Positions 1 through 7,893 of a stretch of 34,613 nt of DNA are shown in pieces. This stretch comes from Geofilum rubicundum JCM 15548. Lineage in GTDB: Bacteria; Bacteroidota; Bacteroidia; Bacteroidales; Marinilabiliaceae. Position 1 is the stretch's first letter. Each line of letters starts with the position of its first letter. The DNA is taken from contig NZ_BAZW01000045.1 in NCBI RefSeq assembly GCF_000974365.1, forward strand, positions 1 to 34,613. Reading direction: 5' to 3'. Below the pieces are notes generated by a model. That model worked only from the letters and a program-made list of their open reading frames with translations. It made no database searches and was not told where the DNA came from. Position numbers and translations under genes: made by a program.

Positions 1-2682
1 GTTTACTTCAAACCCTACGGGAAGGCAGTTATCTTGCCCGATGATTACTATTTTCATATGGACGATGAGCTGGTTTTTGATACCATTGATGCCTACGAAA
101 AATATTATCGCGAGCAGGGTTTCTATAAAAAAGGAGCCCCACGTGTTGCCTTGCTCGCCGGAAACATAAACCAGCAAAACTCAAATGCCGAACACACGGT
201 AAAGCTGATTAAAGGACTGGAAGCAAAAGGCCTGAATGTGTTTCCCATCCGTTCGTTTGGACAAAAAAAACTGGAATTGCTGCAAGCCTGCAATCCCGAT
301 ATTGTTTTGCTCCGTCCGCATGGGCGTCTGGCCATGGGGCAACAGGATAATGCCATCAATTGGCTCAAAGAAAAAAACATTCCTGTGCTTACCCCCCTTA
401 CCGTTTATGGCGAGTACGACAAATGGCTGAAAGACCCCCAGGGCATGTCGGGCGGAATGCTTTCCATGAGTGTGGTGATGCCCGAGCTTGATGGCGCCGT
501 GGCTCCTTATGCCGTGGTTGCCCAATATAAAAACGAATCGGGCAACCTGATTTTTGATGGTATCAGCAACCGCATCGACGATTTCAGCGAGCTTGCCGCC
601 AAATTGGCACACCTGCAAAAGGCAGAAAACAGGGATAAAAAAGTAGCCATCTACTATTTTAAAGGCCCTGGCAAAAACTCGCTGGTAGCATCGGGGCTCG
701 AGGTAATCCCTTCGCTTTACCGTGTATTGCAGGAACTGAAAAACAAGGGCTACAACCTCGATGGTTTGCCCGACACCAAAGACGAATTTGAAAAAATACT
801 GATGCAGAAAGGGCCCGTGCTCGGGCCTTATGCCCTGGGTGCCTTCGATGAATACCTGAAAACCGGCAACCCCGTGCTGGTCGAAAAAGAAACCTATGAG
901 CAATGGTGCCGACAGGCAATGCCCGAAGACCTGTACCAACATGTTGTGGAGAAATACGGCGAAGCTCCTGGCGATTACATGAAAGTGGAGAAAGACGGGA
1001 AAGCCTATCTTGCGGTTACCGCTGTCAAGTTTGGTAATGTTTGCCTGCTTCCCCAGCCCCTGCCCGGCATTGGTGATGATGAACAGCAACTGGTTCACGG
1101 TGCAAAAGTAGCACCCCCACATACCTATATAGCCTCTTACCTGTGGACACGTTTTGGCTTTGGTGCCGATGCCGTTTTCCATTTCGGTACGCACGGAAGC
1201 CTTGAATTCACGCCGGGAAAACAGGTGGCCCTGTCCGATTACGACTGGGCCGACCGACTTATTGGCACAACGCCTCATTTTTACAATTACACCATCAGCA
1301 ACATTGGCGAGGGCATTATCGCTAAACGCCGTACCTATGCCACCCTTATCACCTACCTCACCCCGCCTTTTATGAAAAGCGGCCTTAGCGGCGACATGGA
1401 AAGCCTGTTGGGCAAACTCGATAAATATTACAGTCTTCCCGACGGGCCGGTACGCGAACAATACGGCATATCGGTAAAAGAACTGGCCGAAAAACTGAAC
1501 ATACACAGCGCCCTTGGTCTCGATTCCACCCGTAATTATACCGGTAGCGATATCCATAAAATACATGAATACCTCGAAGAAATTGAAGAAGAAAAAGTAA
1601 CAGCCGGTTTATACACCATGGGCATCCCTTATTCCCGGAACAAACTCGAAAATTCGGCCACACTCATGTCGGCCGATCCGGTAGCTTTTGCCCTTGCAGA
1701 ACTCGATCTTATGCGCAAGCGCATTACCCAACAACAATACAGCGATGCCTTGTATGTGTCGACTCATTACCGTCCCAAAGCAAACTCGTTAATAGCAAAA
1801 GCAATGAACGGAGTAGATACCCAAACACTCATCGGGGAACTTGTTAACGAGACAGAGCTTAGCATGGCCGAAAAGTGGGAAACAGCACATAAAGACCATG
1901 ACCTGATGGCATTGATGATAAGTTATGGCAATAAAGGAGAAAAGGAAGAAGTAAAAACCGACAGCAGCCGTCTTCCCGAACTCATAGTACGGTTATGCGC
2001 CAACGAAAAAAACAAAGCCTACATCGAAAAGCTGGAATCGGACAAGGTGTTTGATAAATCATCCGAAATGCTTGATCCGGTAAAAAGGGAAAAAGCCGTT
2101 AAAATGGCCGAAAAAATGAAAGGCATGGCACCCGAAATGTACGAATCGGTAAGCACGGCAAACCAGCCCGACATGCTTGAACTTTTACAAATTATGCAGG
2201 ACAGTCTGCTGCGACTGAAAACCTTTGAACTGTTGGCCAATGATGAGCTGGGTAAAAAGATTGAAGCAGAAAAACAACAAATATTGATAGATAAAGCGGC
2301 CGTTTTGGACAGTCCGGAATATACCACCTGGCTTACACGTGTTTATAAGCCCTCGCTTGCGGCGGATATTAAGGAAATGGATATTGAAGAACTGAAACAG
2401 GGACTGGAAACCATCGGTTACATAAATGCCGCAACAGAAAGTTTTCCTTTTTGTGCCCAAAAAGCCTATGCCGAGAAATTTGCCGATAAGGAAACATGGG
2501 ATCGAGCGTTTCAACATGCGGTTGAAATATCAGGCCATGAGTTGGCCGATAAAGAAGCACGCCGGGAGCGCTATGCCAAAGCAGTATTAAAACTGAAAGA
2601 AACCCTGAGCAATGCGCGGCAAAACAAAAACAATCTGGCAGAAAGCCGGATACGGAGCTGGCTGCCATCATCAATGCCCTGA
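1..2682 (+). CDS. hmuS: CobN/BchH-type chelatase, HmuS-like, N-terminal and central part (5' truncated, frameshifted at 3' end)
   Basis: Large-subunit chelatase of the CobN/magnesium-chelatase H family. In Bacteroidota this family includes HmuS of the hmuYRSTUV heme operon, which is thought to act on heme or other tetrapyrroles. The frame is open from base 1 (VYFKPYGKAVILPDDYYF), so the true start lies upstream; the TTG at 34 is only the first possible start in the window. Family marks include FHFGTHGSLEFTPGKQ (about 1174-1221) and the PHTYIASYLWTRFGFGAD stretch just before it. After about base 2645 the frame leaves the family sequence and stops at 2682, while the expected continuation (PDTELAAIINALNGGY) reads in another frame. 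Adding one C to the CC at 2646-2647 would join both parts into one protein of more than 1,400 residues. The HmuS call rests on the downstream genes and on the C-terminal membrane anchor in the second part. Confidence 0.85.
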   Translation, partial: VYFKPYGKAVILPDDYYFHMDDELVFDTIDAYEKYYREQGFYKKGAPRVALLAGNINQQNSNAEHTVKLIKGLEAKGLNVFPIRSFGQKKLELLQACNPDIVLLRPHGRLAMGQQDNAINWLKEKNIPVLTPLTVYGEYDKWLKDPQGMSGGMLSMSVVMPELDGAVAPYAVVAQYKNESGNLIFDGISNRIDDFSELAAKLAHLQKAENRDKKVAIYYFKGPGKNSLVASGLEVIPSLYRVLQELKNKGYNLDGLPDTKDEFEKILMQKGPVLGPYALGAFDEYLKTGNPVLVEKETYEQWCRQAMPEDLYQHVVEKYGEAPGDYMKVEKDGKAYLAVTAVKFGNVCLLPQPLPGIGDDEQQLVHGAKVAPPHTYIASYLWTRFGFGADAVFHFGTHGSLEFTPGKQVALSDYDWADRLIGTTPHFYNYTISNIGEGIIAKRRTYATLITYLTPPFMKSGLSGDMESLLGKLDKYYSLPDGPVREQYGISVKELAEKLNIHSALGLDSTRNYTGSDIHKIHEYLEEIEEEKVTAGLYTMGIPYSRNKLENSATLMSADPVAFALAELDLMRKRITQQQYSDALYVSTHYRPKANSLIAKAMNGVDTQTLIGELVNETELSMAEKWETAHKDHDLMALMISYGNKGEKEEVKTDSSRLPELIVRLCANEKNKAYIEKLESDKVFDKSSEMLDPVKREKAVKMAEKMKGMAPEMYESVSTANQPDMLELLQIMQDSLLRLKTFELLANDELGKKIEAEKQQILIDKAAVLDSPEYTTWLTRVYKPSLAADIKEMDIEELKQGLETIGYINAATESFPFCAQKAYAEKFADKETWDRAFQHAVEISGHELADKEARRERYAKAVLKLKETLSNARQNKNNLAESRIRSWLPSSMP

Positions 2683-4250
2683 ACGGTGGCTATACCGCCC
2701 CCTCATCGGGTGGCGACCCCATTGTCAATCCGGCTGCCCTTCCTACGGGGCGCAACATGTATTCGGTCGATGCCGAACGCACCCCTTCCGATGAAGCCTG
2801 GAAAGTAGGAAAGAAACTGGCCGAATCGCTGCTGGAAAAAGAGAAGGAACTCAAGGGGCGCTATCCTCAAAAAATTAGCTTCACGCTGTGGTCTACCGAT
2901 TTCATCTCCACCGAAGGTGCTACCATTGGCCAGATTCTTTACCTTCTGGGCGTGGAGCCTGTTCGTGATGGCTTTGGCACGGTACGCAACCTGAAACTGA
3001 TCACTATGGAAGAGCTGGGAAGACCCCGTATTGACGTGGTGGTACAAACCTCGGGGCAGTTGCGCGACCTGGCCGCCTCGCGCCTCGATCTGATCAATAA
3101 AGCCATTGCCATGGCTGCCGAGGCCCCTGATGCCGACAGCCTGAATTTTGTTAAAAAAGGATTTGTCGATGCCGAAAAATACCTGCTCAATCAGGGCTTC
3201 TCGCCCCTCGATGCACGCAAATACGCATCGAAAAGGGTATTTGGCGGTGTCAATGGCAACTATGGCACCGGCATAATGGGCCTGGTTGAAAAAGGCGATG
3301 CCTGGGACGACGAAAAACAAATCGCCGAACAGTATATCAACAACATGGGCGCCATTTACGGAAACAGCGACGACTGGGGAACATTCCGCAAAGGCATTTT
3401 CGAAGCTGCCCTCCAAAATACCGAAACGGTGGTTCAACCACGGTCTGGCAACACATGGGGACCGCTTAGTCTCGACCATGTGTATGAATTCATGGGTGGC
3501 CTAAACCTGACCGTGCGCCATGTGACGGGCAATGACCCAACGGCTTATTTCAACGACTTCCGTAACGTAAACCGCCCCAAAATGCAGGAACTTAAAGAAG
3601 CCATTGGCGTGGAAACCAATTCAACAGTTTTCAATCCGAAATACATCAGCGAACTGCTGGCCGGCGAAGCTTCTTCTATGAATAAATTTGCCGAAACCTT
3701 TCGCAATACTTACGGATGGAACGTAATGAAACCCCAGGCCATCGACAATTACATCTGGGATACCTATCACAATATTTATGTGAAGGACGCACTCAATTTG
3801 CAGGTGAAGCAACGTTTCGAGGAAGAAAACCCCTATGCCTTGCAGGAAATGACCTCTGTTATGCTGGAAACAGCTCGCAAAGGCCATTGGAAAGCTTCGG
3901 GACAACAACTGAAAGAGCTTTCTCAGCTTCATGCCGAACTGGTACGCGACCATCAGGCCGGATGCAGCGGTTTTGTCTGCGACAATGCCAAACTACGAAA
4001 GTTTATCGCTGAAAACCTGCCTGCTGCACTTTCAAAAGATTACGAAAAAGCAATAGACCAGGCCCGGAATGTTCAGATCGATGAAAACAGCAAAAGCGTC
4101 GTATTGAAGAAAGAAAACCCGGCTGATGAAAAAACAACACAAAAGGGAAAACAGGCCGTCGACAAATCGGTCAATACAATATGGTATGTGGTTATCGCAC
4201 TGCTTGTTTTACTCGTCATATTTAGGCCAAGCAGAAGGAAACGGAAATAA
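2649..4250 (+). CDS. hmuS: CobN/BchH-type chelatase, HmuS-like, C-terminal part of the same gene after a frameshift
   Basis: Continuation of the chelatase in frame 3. Family sequence begins at about 2649 (DTELAAIINALNGGY, then GGDPIVNPAALPTGRNMYSV), which is typical of the mid-to-late part of CobN proteins; the first ATG of this frame is at 2757 but is not a natural gene start. Further family marks are KRVFGGVNGNYGTGI (about 3229-3273), SDDWG (about 3364-3378) and HVTGNDPTAYFNDFRNVN. The protein ends with a charged linker and one hydrophobic helix followed by arginines and lysines (WYVVIALLVLLVIF, then RPSRRKRK, about 4180-4247). That looks like a C-terminal membrane anchor, which soluble cobaltochelatase CobN lacks and which fits HmuS. 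A membrane-protein gene follows after about 85 bases. Confidence 0.85.
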   Translation, partial: DTELAAIINALNGGYTAPSSGGDPIVNPAALPTGRNMYSVDAERTPSDEAWKVGKKLAESLLEKEKELKGRYPQKISFTLWSTDFISTEGATIGQILYLLGVEPVRDGFGTVRNLKLITMEELGRPRIDVVVQTSGQLRDLAASRLDLINKAIAMAAEAPDADSLNFVKKGFVDAEKYLLNQGFSPLDARKYASKRVFGGVNGNYGTGIMGLVEKGDAWDDEKQIAEQYINNMGAIYGNSDDWGTFRKGIFEAALQNTETVVQPRSGNTWGPLSLDHVYEFMGGLNLTVRHVTGNDPTAYFNDFRNVNRPKMQELKEAIGVETNSTVFNPKYISELLAGEASSMNKFAETFRNTYGWNVMKPQAIDNYIWDTYHNIYVKDALNLQVKQRFEEENPYALQEMTSVMLETARKGHWKASGQQLKELSQLHAELVRDHQAGCSGFVCDNAKLRKFIAENLPAALSKDYEKAIDQARNVQIDENSKSVVLKKENPADEKTTQKGKQAVDKSVNTIWYVVIALLVLLVIFRPSRRKRK

Positions 4251-4334
4251 CAGATGATTCTTCCTGTCATTTTAACAACCAACCCTTTTTGTTGGTAAGT
4301 GATTATTGGAAACTTTAAAAAGACATGTACTGAT

Positions 4335-5033
4335 ATGGAAATTGTCTTTCAATTTATATTGGTGGCCGGGGTTTTAAAATATAGCAGCAAAGCCACCTTT
4401 TTCGACGGATACCGTGGCATCTGGCATTATTCATTGATTGGCGGGGCTATTGCCATGGCATCCTACCCAATTATCCTGCATACCGATTCTGATTTTTTCG
4501 ATAAGCTGATGTCCGATAAGGGATCTGTATCGAATATCGTCGTAGTCATTACCATCGAAGCCATTGTCGGCATGTTCATCAGCATAGGTATGCTTCATAA
4601 CCTGTTTGCCGCTAAAACCAATAAATGGATAAGCGTGCTTAAGCTCATCCCGGGTGTGCTTATTATCGGCATTGTGTTTTACACCGAACTGATGCTGTTT
4701 AGGGCAATGGCGGGGGTTTCATTTCATTGGATAGCCATCACAGCCTCCATTTCTGTCATGCTGGCAACAGCGCTACTCTCCCTCATGCTGAAATACGTTT
4801 TACCTGATATTTCAACCCGCTACGAAATGAAATTTCTACTAAACCTGCTGCTCCTGATACTGGCCATTTTGCTCAATGCCGGCCTGGCCGATTACAATAC
4901 CGGACATTACGAGGCAAATACAGATTACACAAAACTACTGGTTTTTGGTGGCGTGGCCATATTGGGTTTTATTTCCGGCTGGCTGCTTTTTAAATATAAA
5001 CGCATCATTTATAAAATTTTAAAATTAAGATAG
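4335..5033 (+). CDS. Polytopic inner-membrane protein, HmuT-like by position
   Basis: A 232-residue, strongly hydrophobic protein with about six to seven predicted membrane segments, for example EIVFQFILVAGVL near the start, HWIAITASISVMLATALLSLML in the middle, and FLLNLLLLILAILLNAGLA and LLVFGGVAILGFISGWLLF near the end. The ATG at 4335 is preferred because it opens directly into the first membrane segment; a GTG at 4299 would add 12 unremarkable residues. The gene sits between the chelatase and a TolQ/ExbB-type channel, stopping one base before the latter's ATG, so the two are very probably co-translated. This order matches the hmuS-T-U-V arrangement of Porphyromonas and Bacteroides heme loci. 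No catalytic motif is recognisable and the function is unknown. Confidence 0.7.
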   Translation: MEIVFQFILVAGVLKYSSKATFFDGYRGIWHYSLIGGAIAMASYPIILHTDSDFFDKLMSDKGSVSNIVVVITIEAIVGMFISIGMLHNLFAAKTNKWISVLKLIPGVLIIGIVFYTELMLFRAMAGVSFHWIAITASISVMLATALLSLMLKYVLPDISTRYEMKFLLNLLLLILAILLNAGLADYNTGHYEANTDYTKLLVFGGVAILGFISGWLLFKYKRIIYKILKLR

Positions 5034-5034
5034 T

Positions 5035-5694
5035 ATGGACACCATTACAAATGTACTTTATTGGCTGACTACCGGACTTCTGGTACCGGTTGTTGTTTTG
5101 TTGCTGATCTTTTTCGCCAGAGCATTACTGCTTGGCGGAAGTTTTTACGGCCAGTTTATACAAAGGAATAAGATCCAATCGGTGGTTAAAGCCGGTTTAA
5201 AAATAAAAGGAGTTGCAGGATTTTCTGTCGCTGATTTTAAGGAAGAAAAACATAATGAATGGATTGCCACCATGGCATCGATGTTTGAAAGCAAATCAAG
5301 TCAGGCCATGCTGAACCACCTGATTGGCGAATACGAGATTATTGCCGACAAAGAACTGGGCAAATCGAAAACCCTTACAAAACTTGGACCCATGTTGGGG
5401 TTAATGGGGACTTTGATTCCCATGGGGCCGGCACTGGTAGGTTTGGCCACAGGCGATGTGGCTTCCATGGCCTCAAACATGCAGGTGGCCTTTGCCACAA
5501 CCGTGATCGGTGTGTTTATTGGCGCAGTGGGCTTTATCACACTTCAGGTAAAACAACGCTGGTATGCCGATGACATGAATACCCTTGAATTTATTGCGGC
5601 CTCATTTGAAGAAATAAGGGCTGAGCGCAAAATAAACCATGCTGTGCCGTGTGCCGATGCAAAAAAACAGGAGCTTGTGTATGAAACGAAATAG
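5035..5694 (+). CDS. hmuU: MotA/TolQ/ExbB-family proton channel protein, HmuU-like
   Basis: A 219-residue protein of the MotA/TolQ/ExbB family. It has an N-terminal membrane helix (about residues 8-32), a cytoplasmic stretch, and the conserved pair of C-terminal helices in LTKLGPMLGLMGTLIPMGPAL and MQVAFATTVIGVFIGAVGFITL (about residues 118-178). Family members form inner-membrane channels that use the proton gradient to energise a partner. Here the likely partner is the DUF2149 protein, which starts at 5681 inside the last codons of this gene (14-base overlap). The position after a CobN-like chelatase is the HmuU arrangement. What is energised, whether outer-membrane heme transport or the chelatase itself, is not shown by the sequence. 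Confidence 0.85.
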   Translation: MDTITNVLYWLTTGLLVPVVVLLLIFFARALLLGGSFYGQFIQRNKIQSVVKAGLKIKGVAGFSVADFKEEKHNEWIATMASMFESKSSQAMLNHLIGEYEIIADKELGKSKTLTKLGPMLGLMGTLIPMGPALVGLATGDVASMASNMQVAFATTVIGVFIGAVGFITLQVKQRWYADDMNTLEFIAASFEEIRAERKINHAVPCADAKKQELVYETK

Positions 5695-6009
5695 AAAGTT
5701 GCTGGTAAAAACAGAAGACAACGACCCACTGTCGGTGCTGACCAACCTCTTCGATGTGTCAATGGTATTCGCAGTGGCCCTGATGGTGGCATTGGTAGCC
5801 CGCTACAATATGAACGAACTGTTCTCGAAAGAAGATTTTACCATGGTAAAAACCCCGGTACCGAACAAATGGAAATCATCACCAAAAAAGGGGAAACAAT
5901 AGAAACCTACAAAGCATCGGACGAGCAAAAAACAACCGGCAGCAGAGGCCGTAAAGTTGGAACGGCCTACCAGCTTGAAAACGGGGAGATTATTTATGTG
6001 CCGGATTAA
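5681..6009 (+). CDS. hmuV: DUF2149 protein, HmuV-like, interrupted by a one-base frameshift
   Basis: Starts with ATG at 5681 (MKRNRKLLVKTEDNDPLSVL), has one membrane helix (VSMVFAVALMVALVARYN), then a periplasmic tail. This is the plan of a small ExbD-like partner of the preceding channel protein. The reading frame changes at the A5-C4 run at about 5848-5856. As written it stops at 5902, but adding one A restores VKNPGTEQMEIITKKGETIE and a clean ending GTAYQLENGEIIYVPD with stop at 6007-6009, about 109 residues in total, the usual size of the family. The downstream frame is well preserved (no internal stops, conserved-looking GRKVGTAYQLENG), so recent loss or a sequencing error is more likely than an old pseudogene. 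It is the last intact-looking gene of the cluster; the sequence turns into scar immediately after it. Confidence 0.75.
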
Positions 6010-6022
6010 CCGGGATAAACGG

Positions 6023-6252
6023 ATGTTGAAATATCAAAATAAACGAAAGGCAGATATAGAATCTGAAGAAACCACACTTAAGCTGCCGGGTGAATTCTTA
6101 AAAGAATACTTGAAAACGCTGGGAATACCTCAAAAGAAATTTGCCCATTACATTGAAATAAACCCTTCTAATTTGAGCAAGTTAATTAACGGAGAGCGGC
6201 CGATTAATTATGAATTAGCAATCATATTGGGAAAGATTTTTAATAATATAAG
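6023..6252 (+). pseudogene. Truncated duplicate of a HigA-type antitoxin (XRE/HTH domain)
   Basis: About 63 codons (6060-6250) are nearly identical to the intact antitoxin gene at 8076-8265 and encode its helix-turn-helix core (LPGEFLKEYLKTLGIPQKKF, HYIEINPSNLSKLINGERP). Comparing the two by eye, I find seven base differences, six of them synonymous and one Thr/Lys. The similarity ends abruptly at AATAAT (about 6250); the next bases belong to an unrelated fragment. The upstream part (MLKYQNKRKADI) is only distantly like the intact gene. The open frame runs on to 6358 across the junction, but those residues are read-through. With no toxin beside it and its C-terminal part missing, it is most likely non-functional, although a short DNA-binding peptide cannot be excluded. 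Confidence 0.75.
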
Positions 6253-6263
6253 CCCCCCGGGCA

Positions 6264-7076
6264 CTATAACCTGTTTCGCTCTTCAGAAGCACCGGTCTGC
6301 CGGGTTCTTGATGCTTTCACCTTGTCGTTGCCAAAAGTATTGGACCATGTTAGCATGAATACCCTTTCTGAAAACTTCATGGATAAATCAACCATAAGAT
6401 TATTATCTGGCTGGCGGGTAGTCCCGTACCAATCATTGGTTAGGAGAAGATTGGAAGCGTTAAAACGAAGTTTCCCCCATGTACTGCCCAGATCTTTCTG
6501 CACGCCCATATGCATATCACCGGTGGCATTCCAGCTTATAACTCCCCAGTTTTGGGGTGAATTGTAGTTTCCGGACAATTCCAGGACAAATCCTTCCGGA
6601 AGCTTAAACGTACTGGAAACATTGAATCCATAATTCACACCACGCAGCTGGATGTCGTTTCCTTGAAGGTTCAGATTCGTTTCTGTATCATTGACAAAAA
6701 GGTTGTTTGTTGTTTCCCACCACGATGTTAATTTTAGTGGCATATATAAGCTTAAGTTAAGCACCTTTGAATGATCCATATTCTGTATGGTGTTTACCTG
6801 CCGGTTCCTTTGCTGGTCAATGACAGGGATCCAGCTCATTGATCCTTCTTCCAGGCTATAAGAAACAGTAACTCTCCAGGCTTTGAAACCATAGTCGAGT
6901 CTTGCTGCGTTGACTATTGCAGGTTGTAAGGCAGAATTACCCGTAAGCACCGTGGACGGATCAGTAAAAATATAGAATGGAGCCAGTTGTGATATTTGTG
7001 GCCGGGTGATACGTCTGCTTTGATCCATACCATAAGGAATAGGAATTATCATGCAATTAGTAGGACTAATCTTCAA
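6264..7076 (-). pseudogene. C-terminal remnant of an outer-membrane beta-barrel protein (TonB-receptor-like, OMP_b-brl_3 type)
   Basis: About 265 residues on the minus strand resemble the C-terminal barrel of the Bacteroidota outer-membrane beta-barrel family. There is an SRRITRP motif near the start, then LAPFYIFTDPSTVLTGNSAL, repeated amphipathic strands, and the family ending GNDKVKASRTRQTGASEERN. Full members have about 700-900 residues with a signal peptide, a carboxypeptidase-regulatory-like domain and a plug, all absent here. Upstream of the remnant the frame meets a stop within a few codons of the TTG at 7076, and family-like sequence starts only at about 7030. The remnant abuts the truncated HigA copy on its C-terminal side. 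It is a broken gene left by rearrangement, and it points opposite to the hmu operon. Confidence 0.75.
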
Positions 7077-7402
7077 TAATGCATGTCACTTTGGGTCAAT
7101 CACACCCATCCTGCACGTTTGAAGGGAGTGACTGCCAGCGTTCAGTTTTGTAATATTTGGAGAAAAAATGACGCTTAATTAAGGTCTGTGAATTCGGAAG
7201 GAGGGCTACAGCCAAAAAGGCTTTTTGAATGCGCGTGAGAAAAAGCGAGCCCGTGGATGTTGAAATATTGAAAACGTTAAGAACATGATATATTACACTT
7301 GTGGGGGTTTACATTATGATTACCCACAGTGTTCAAAATAGAGCCTTAAAATTATACAATTCAGACAACTTTAATTATCTTTACTAAGCGAAAAACAGAT
7401 AA
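7077..7402. other. Intergenic region between remnant gene and toxin-antitoxin pair
   Basis: 326 bases without a supported gene. They hold an imperfect inverted repeat (7295-7332, listed separately) and a weak promoter-like box TATCTTTA at 7376-7383, one base off the Bacteroidota -7 consensus TAnnTTTG. I see no matching -33 TTTG. A 14-base string GGATGTTGAAATAT occurs here (about 7254-7267) and also at about 6021-6034 beside the truncated antitoxin copy, possibly another trace of shared ancestry of the two toxin-antitoxin flanks. Confidence 0.5.
7295..7332. repeat. Imperfect inverted repeat with bulges upstream of toxin-antitoxin genes
   Basis: Left arm ACACTTGTGGGGGT (7295-7308) pairs with right arm ACCCACAGTGT (7322-7332) across a 13-base loop. 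The arms match except for one extra T and two extra G in the left arm. It lies about 70 bases before the toxin start and is followed by an A/T-rich stretch. It could be a terminator for transcription entering from upstream, or an autoregulatory operator of the antitoxin. Confidence 0.45.
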
Positions 7403-7891
7403 ATGATTTACATATTAGACTTACAAAACGACCAATTAGTAAAGGCAGAAATTGTTGTCCCTGAACCCAATGAGATACCATTAAAAAAAGATGGATGGAA
7501 TTTCAACTGGAGAGAATTAAGCAAAGAAATAAATTCCAGAATATTCATTTTAAGATCAATTGGACTATATCCTGGCGTTGAAGGTGCTTTACAACTAAAA
7601 ACAGAAAATGAAATGCTCGTTATGAACGTTTTAGAAATAGCACCACATAACATAGGACGAAAAAGTAAGAAATATGATTATGTCGCCGGCTGTTTGATTG
7701 CTTTTGCTTGTAAAGAAAGTTTCAAATTAAAAAGTGATTACAAAGAATTTCTAACTTTTATGTCGAAAACAAGCCTCATAAAATGGTATTCGGAAAAATA
7801 TGGTGCGTCAGTGGGACTTGGACAAAGAATGTATATTGATAGTGAGAACGGACTGAAATTAATTAATGAATACCTTGAAAGAAAGTATTAG
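7403..7891 (+). CDS. GNAT-like acetyltransferase, putative toxin of a type II toxin-antitoxin pair
   Basis: A 162-residue protein with features of a GNAT fold: a hydrophobic strand with an acidic residue (NEMLVMNVLEIAPHNIG), then YVAGCLIAFACKESFKL, where an acyl-CoA-binding helix would sit, and a C-terminal part SLIKWYSEKYGASVGLGQRM followed by YIDSENGLKLINEYLERKY. The ending (a Tyr-Gly-Ala segment, then R-M-Y-I-D and LI..Y) is typical of small GNAT proteins found next to antitoxins. The stop is two bases before the ATG of a HigA-type antitoxin gene, toxin-first as in HigBA. GNAT toxins acetylate aminoacyl-tRNAs or related targets; whether this one does is inference. It could instead be a housekeeping GNAT enzyme, but the tight coupling argues for an addiction module. 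Confidence 0.65.
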   Translation: MIYILDLQNDQLVKAEIVVPEPNEIPLKKDGWNFNWRELSKEINSRIFILRSIGLYPGVEGALQLKTENEMLVMNVLEIAPHNIGRKSKKYDYVAGCLIAFACKESFKLKSDYKEFLTFMSKTSLIKWYSEKYGASVGLGQRMYIDSENGLKLINEYLERKY

Positions 7892-7893
7892 CT

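Noticed and set aside
181-1566. 461-codon open frame on the minus strand inside the chelatase gene
   Set aside because: It is the mirror of a strongly conserved CobN-family frame, and its product has no recognisable domain.
4299-4334. GTG start for the HmuT-like protein
   Set aside because: The ATG at 4335 opens directly into the first membrane helix and is a stronger start codon.
7261-7345. Integron attC site
   Set aside because: The bulged hairpin is suggestive, but I could not find paired core sites of the RYYYAAC/GTTRRRY kind in the right places, and no integrase is present.
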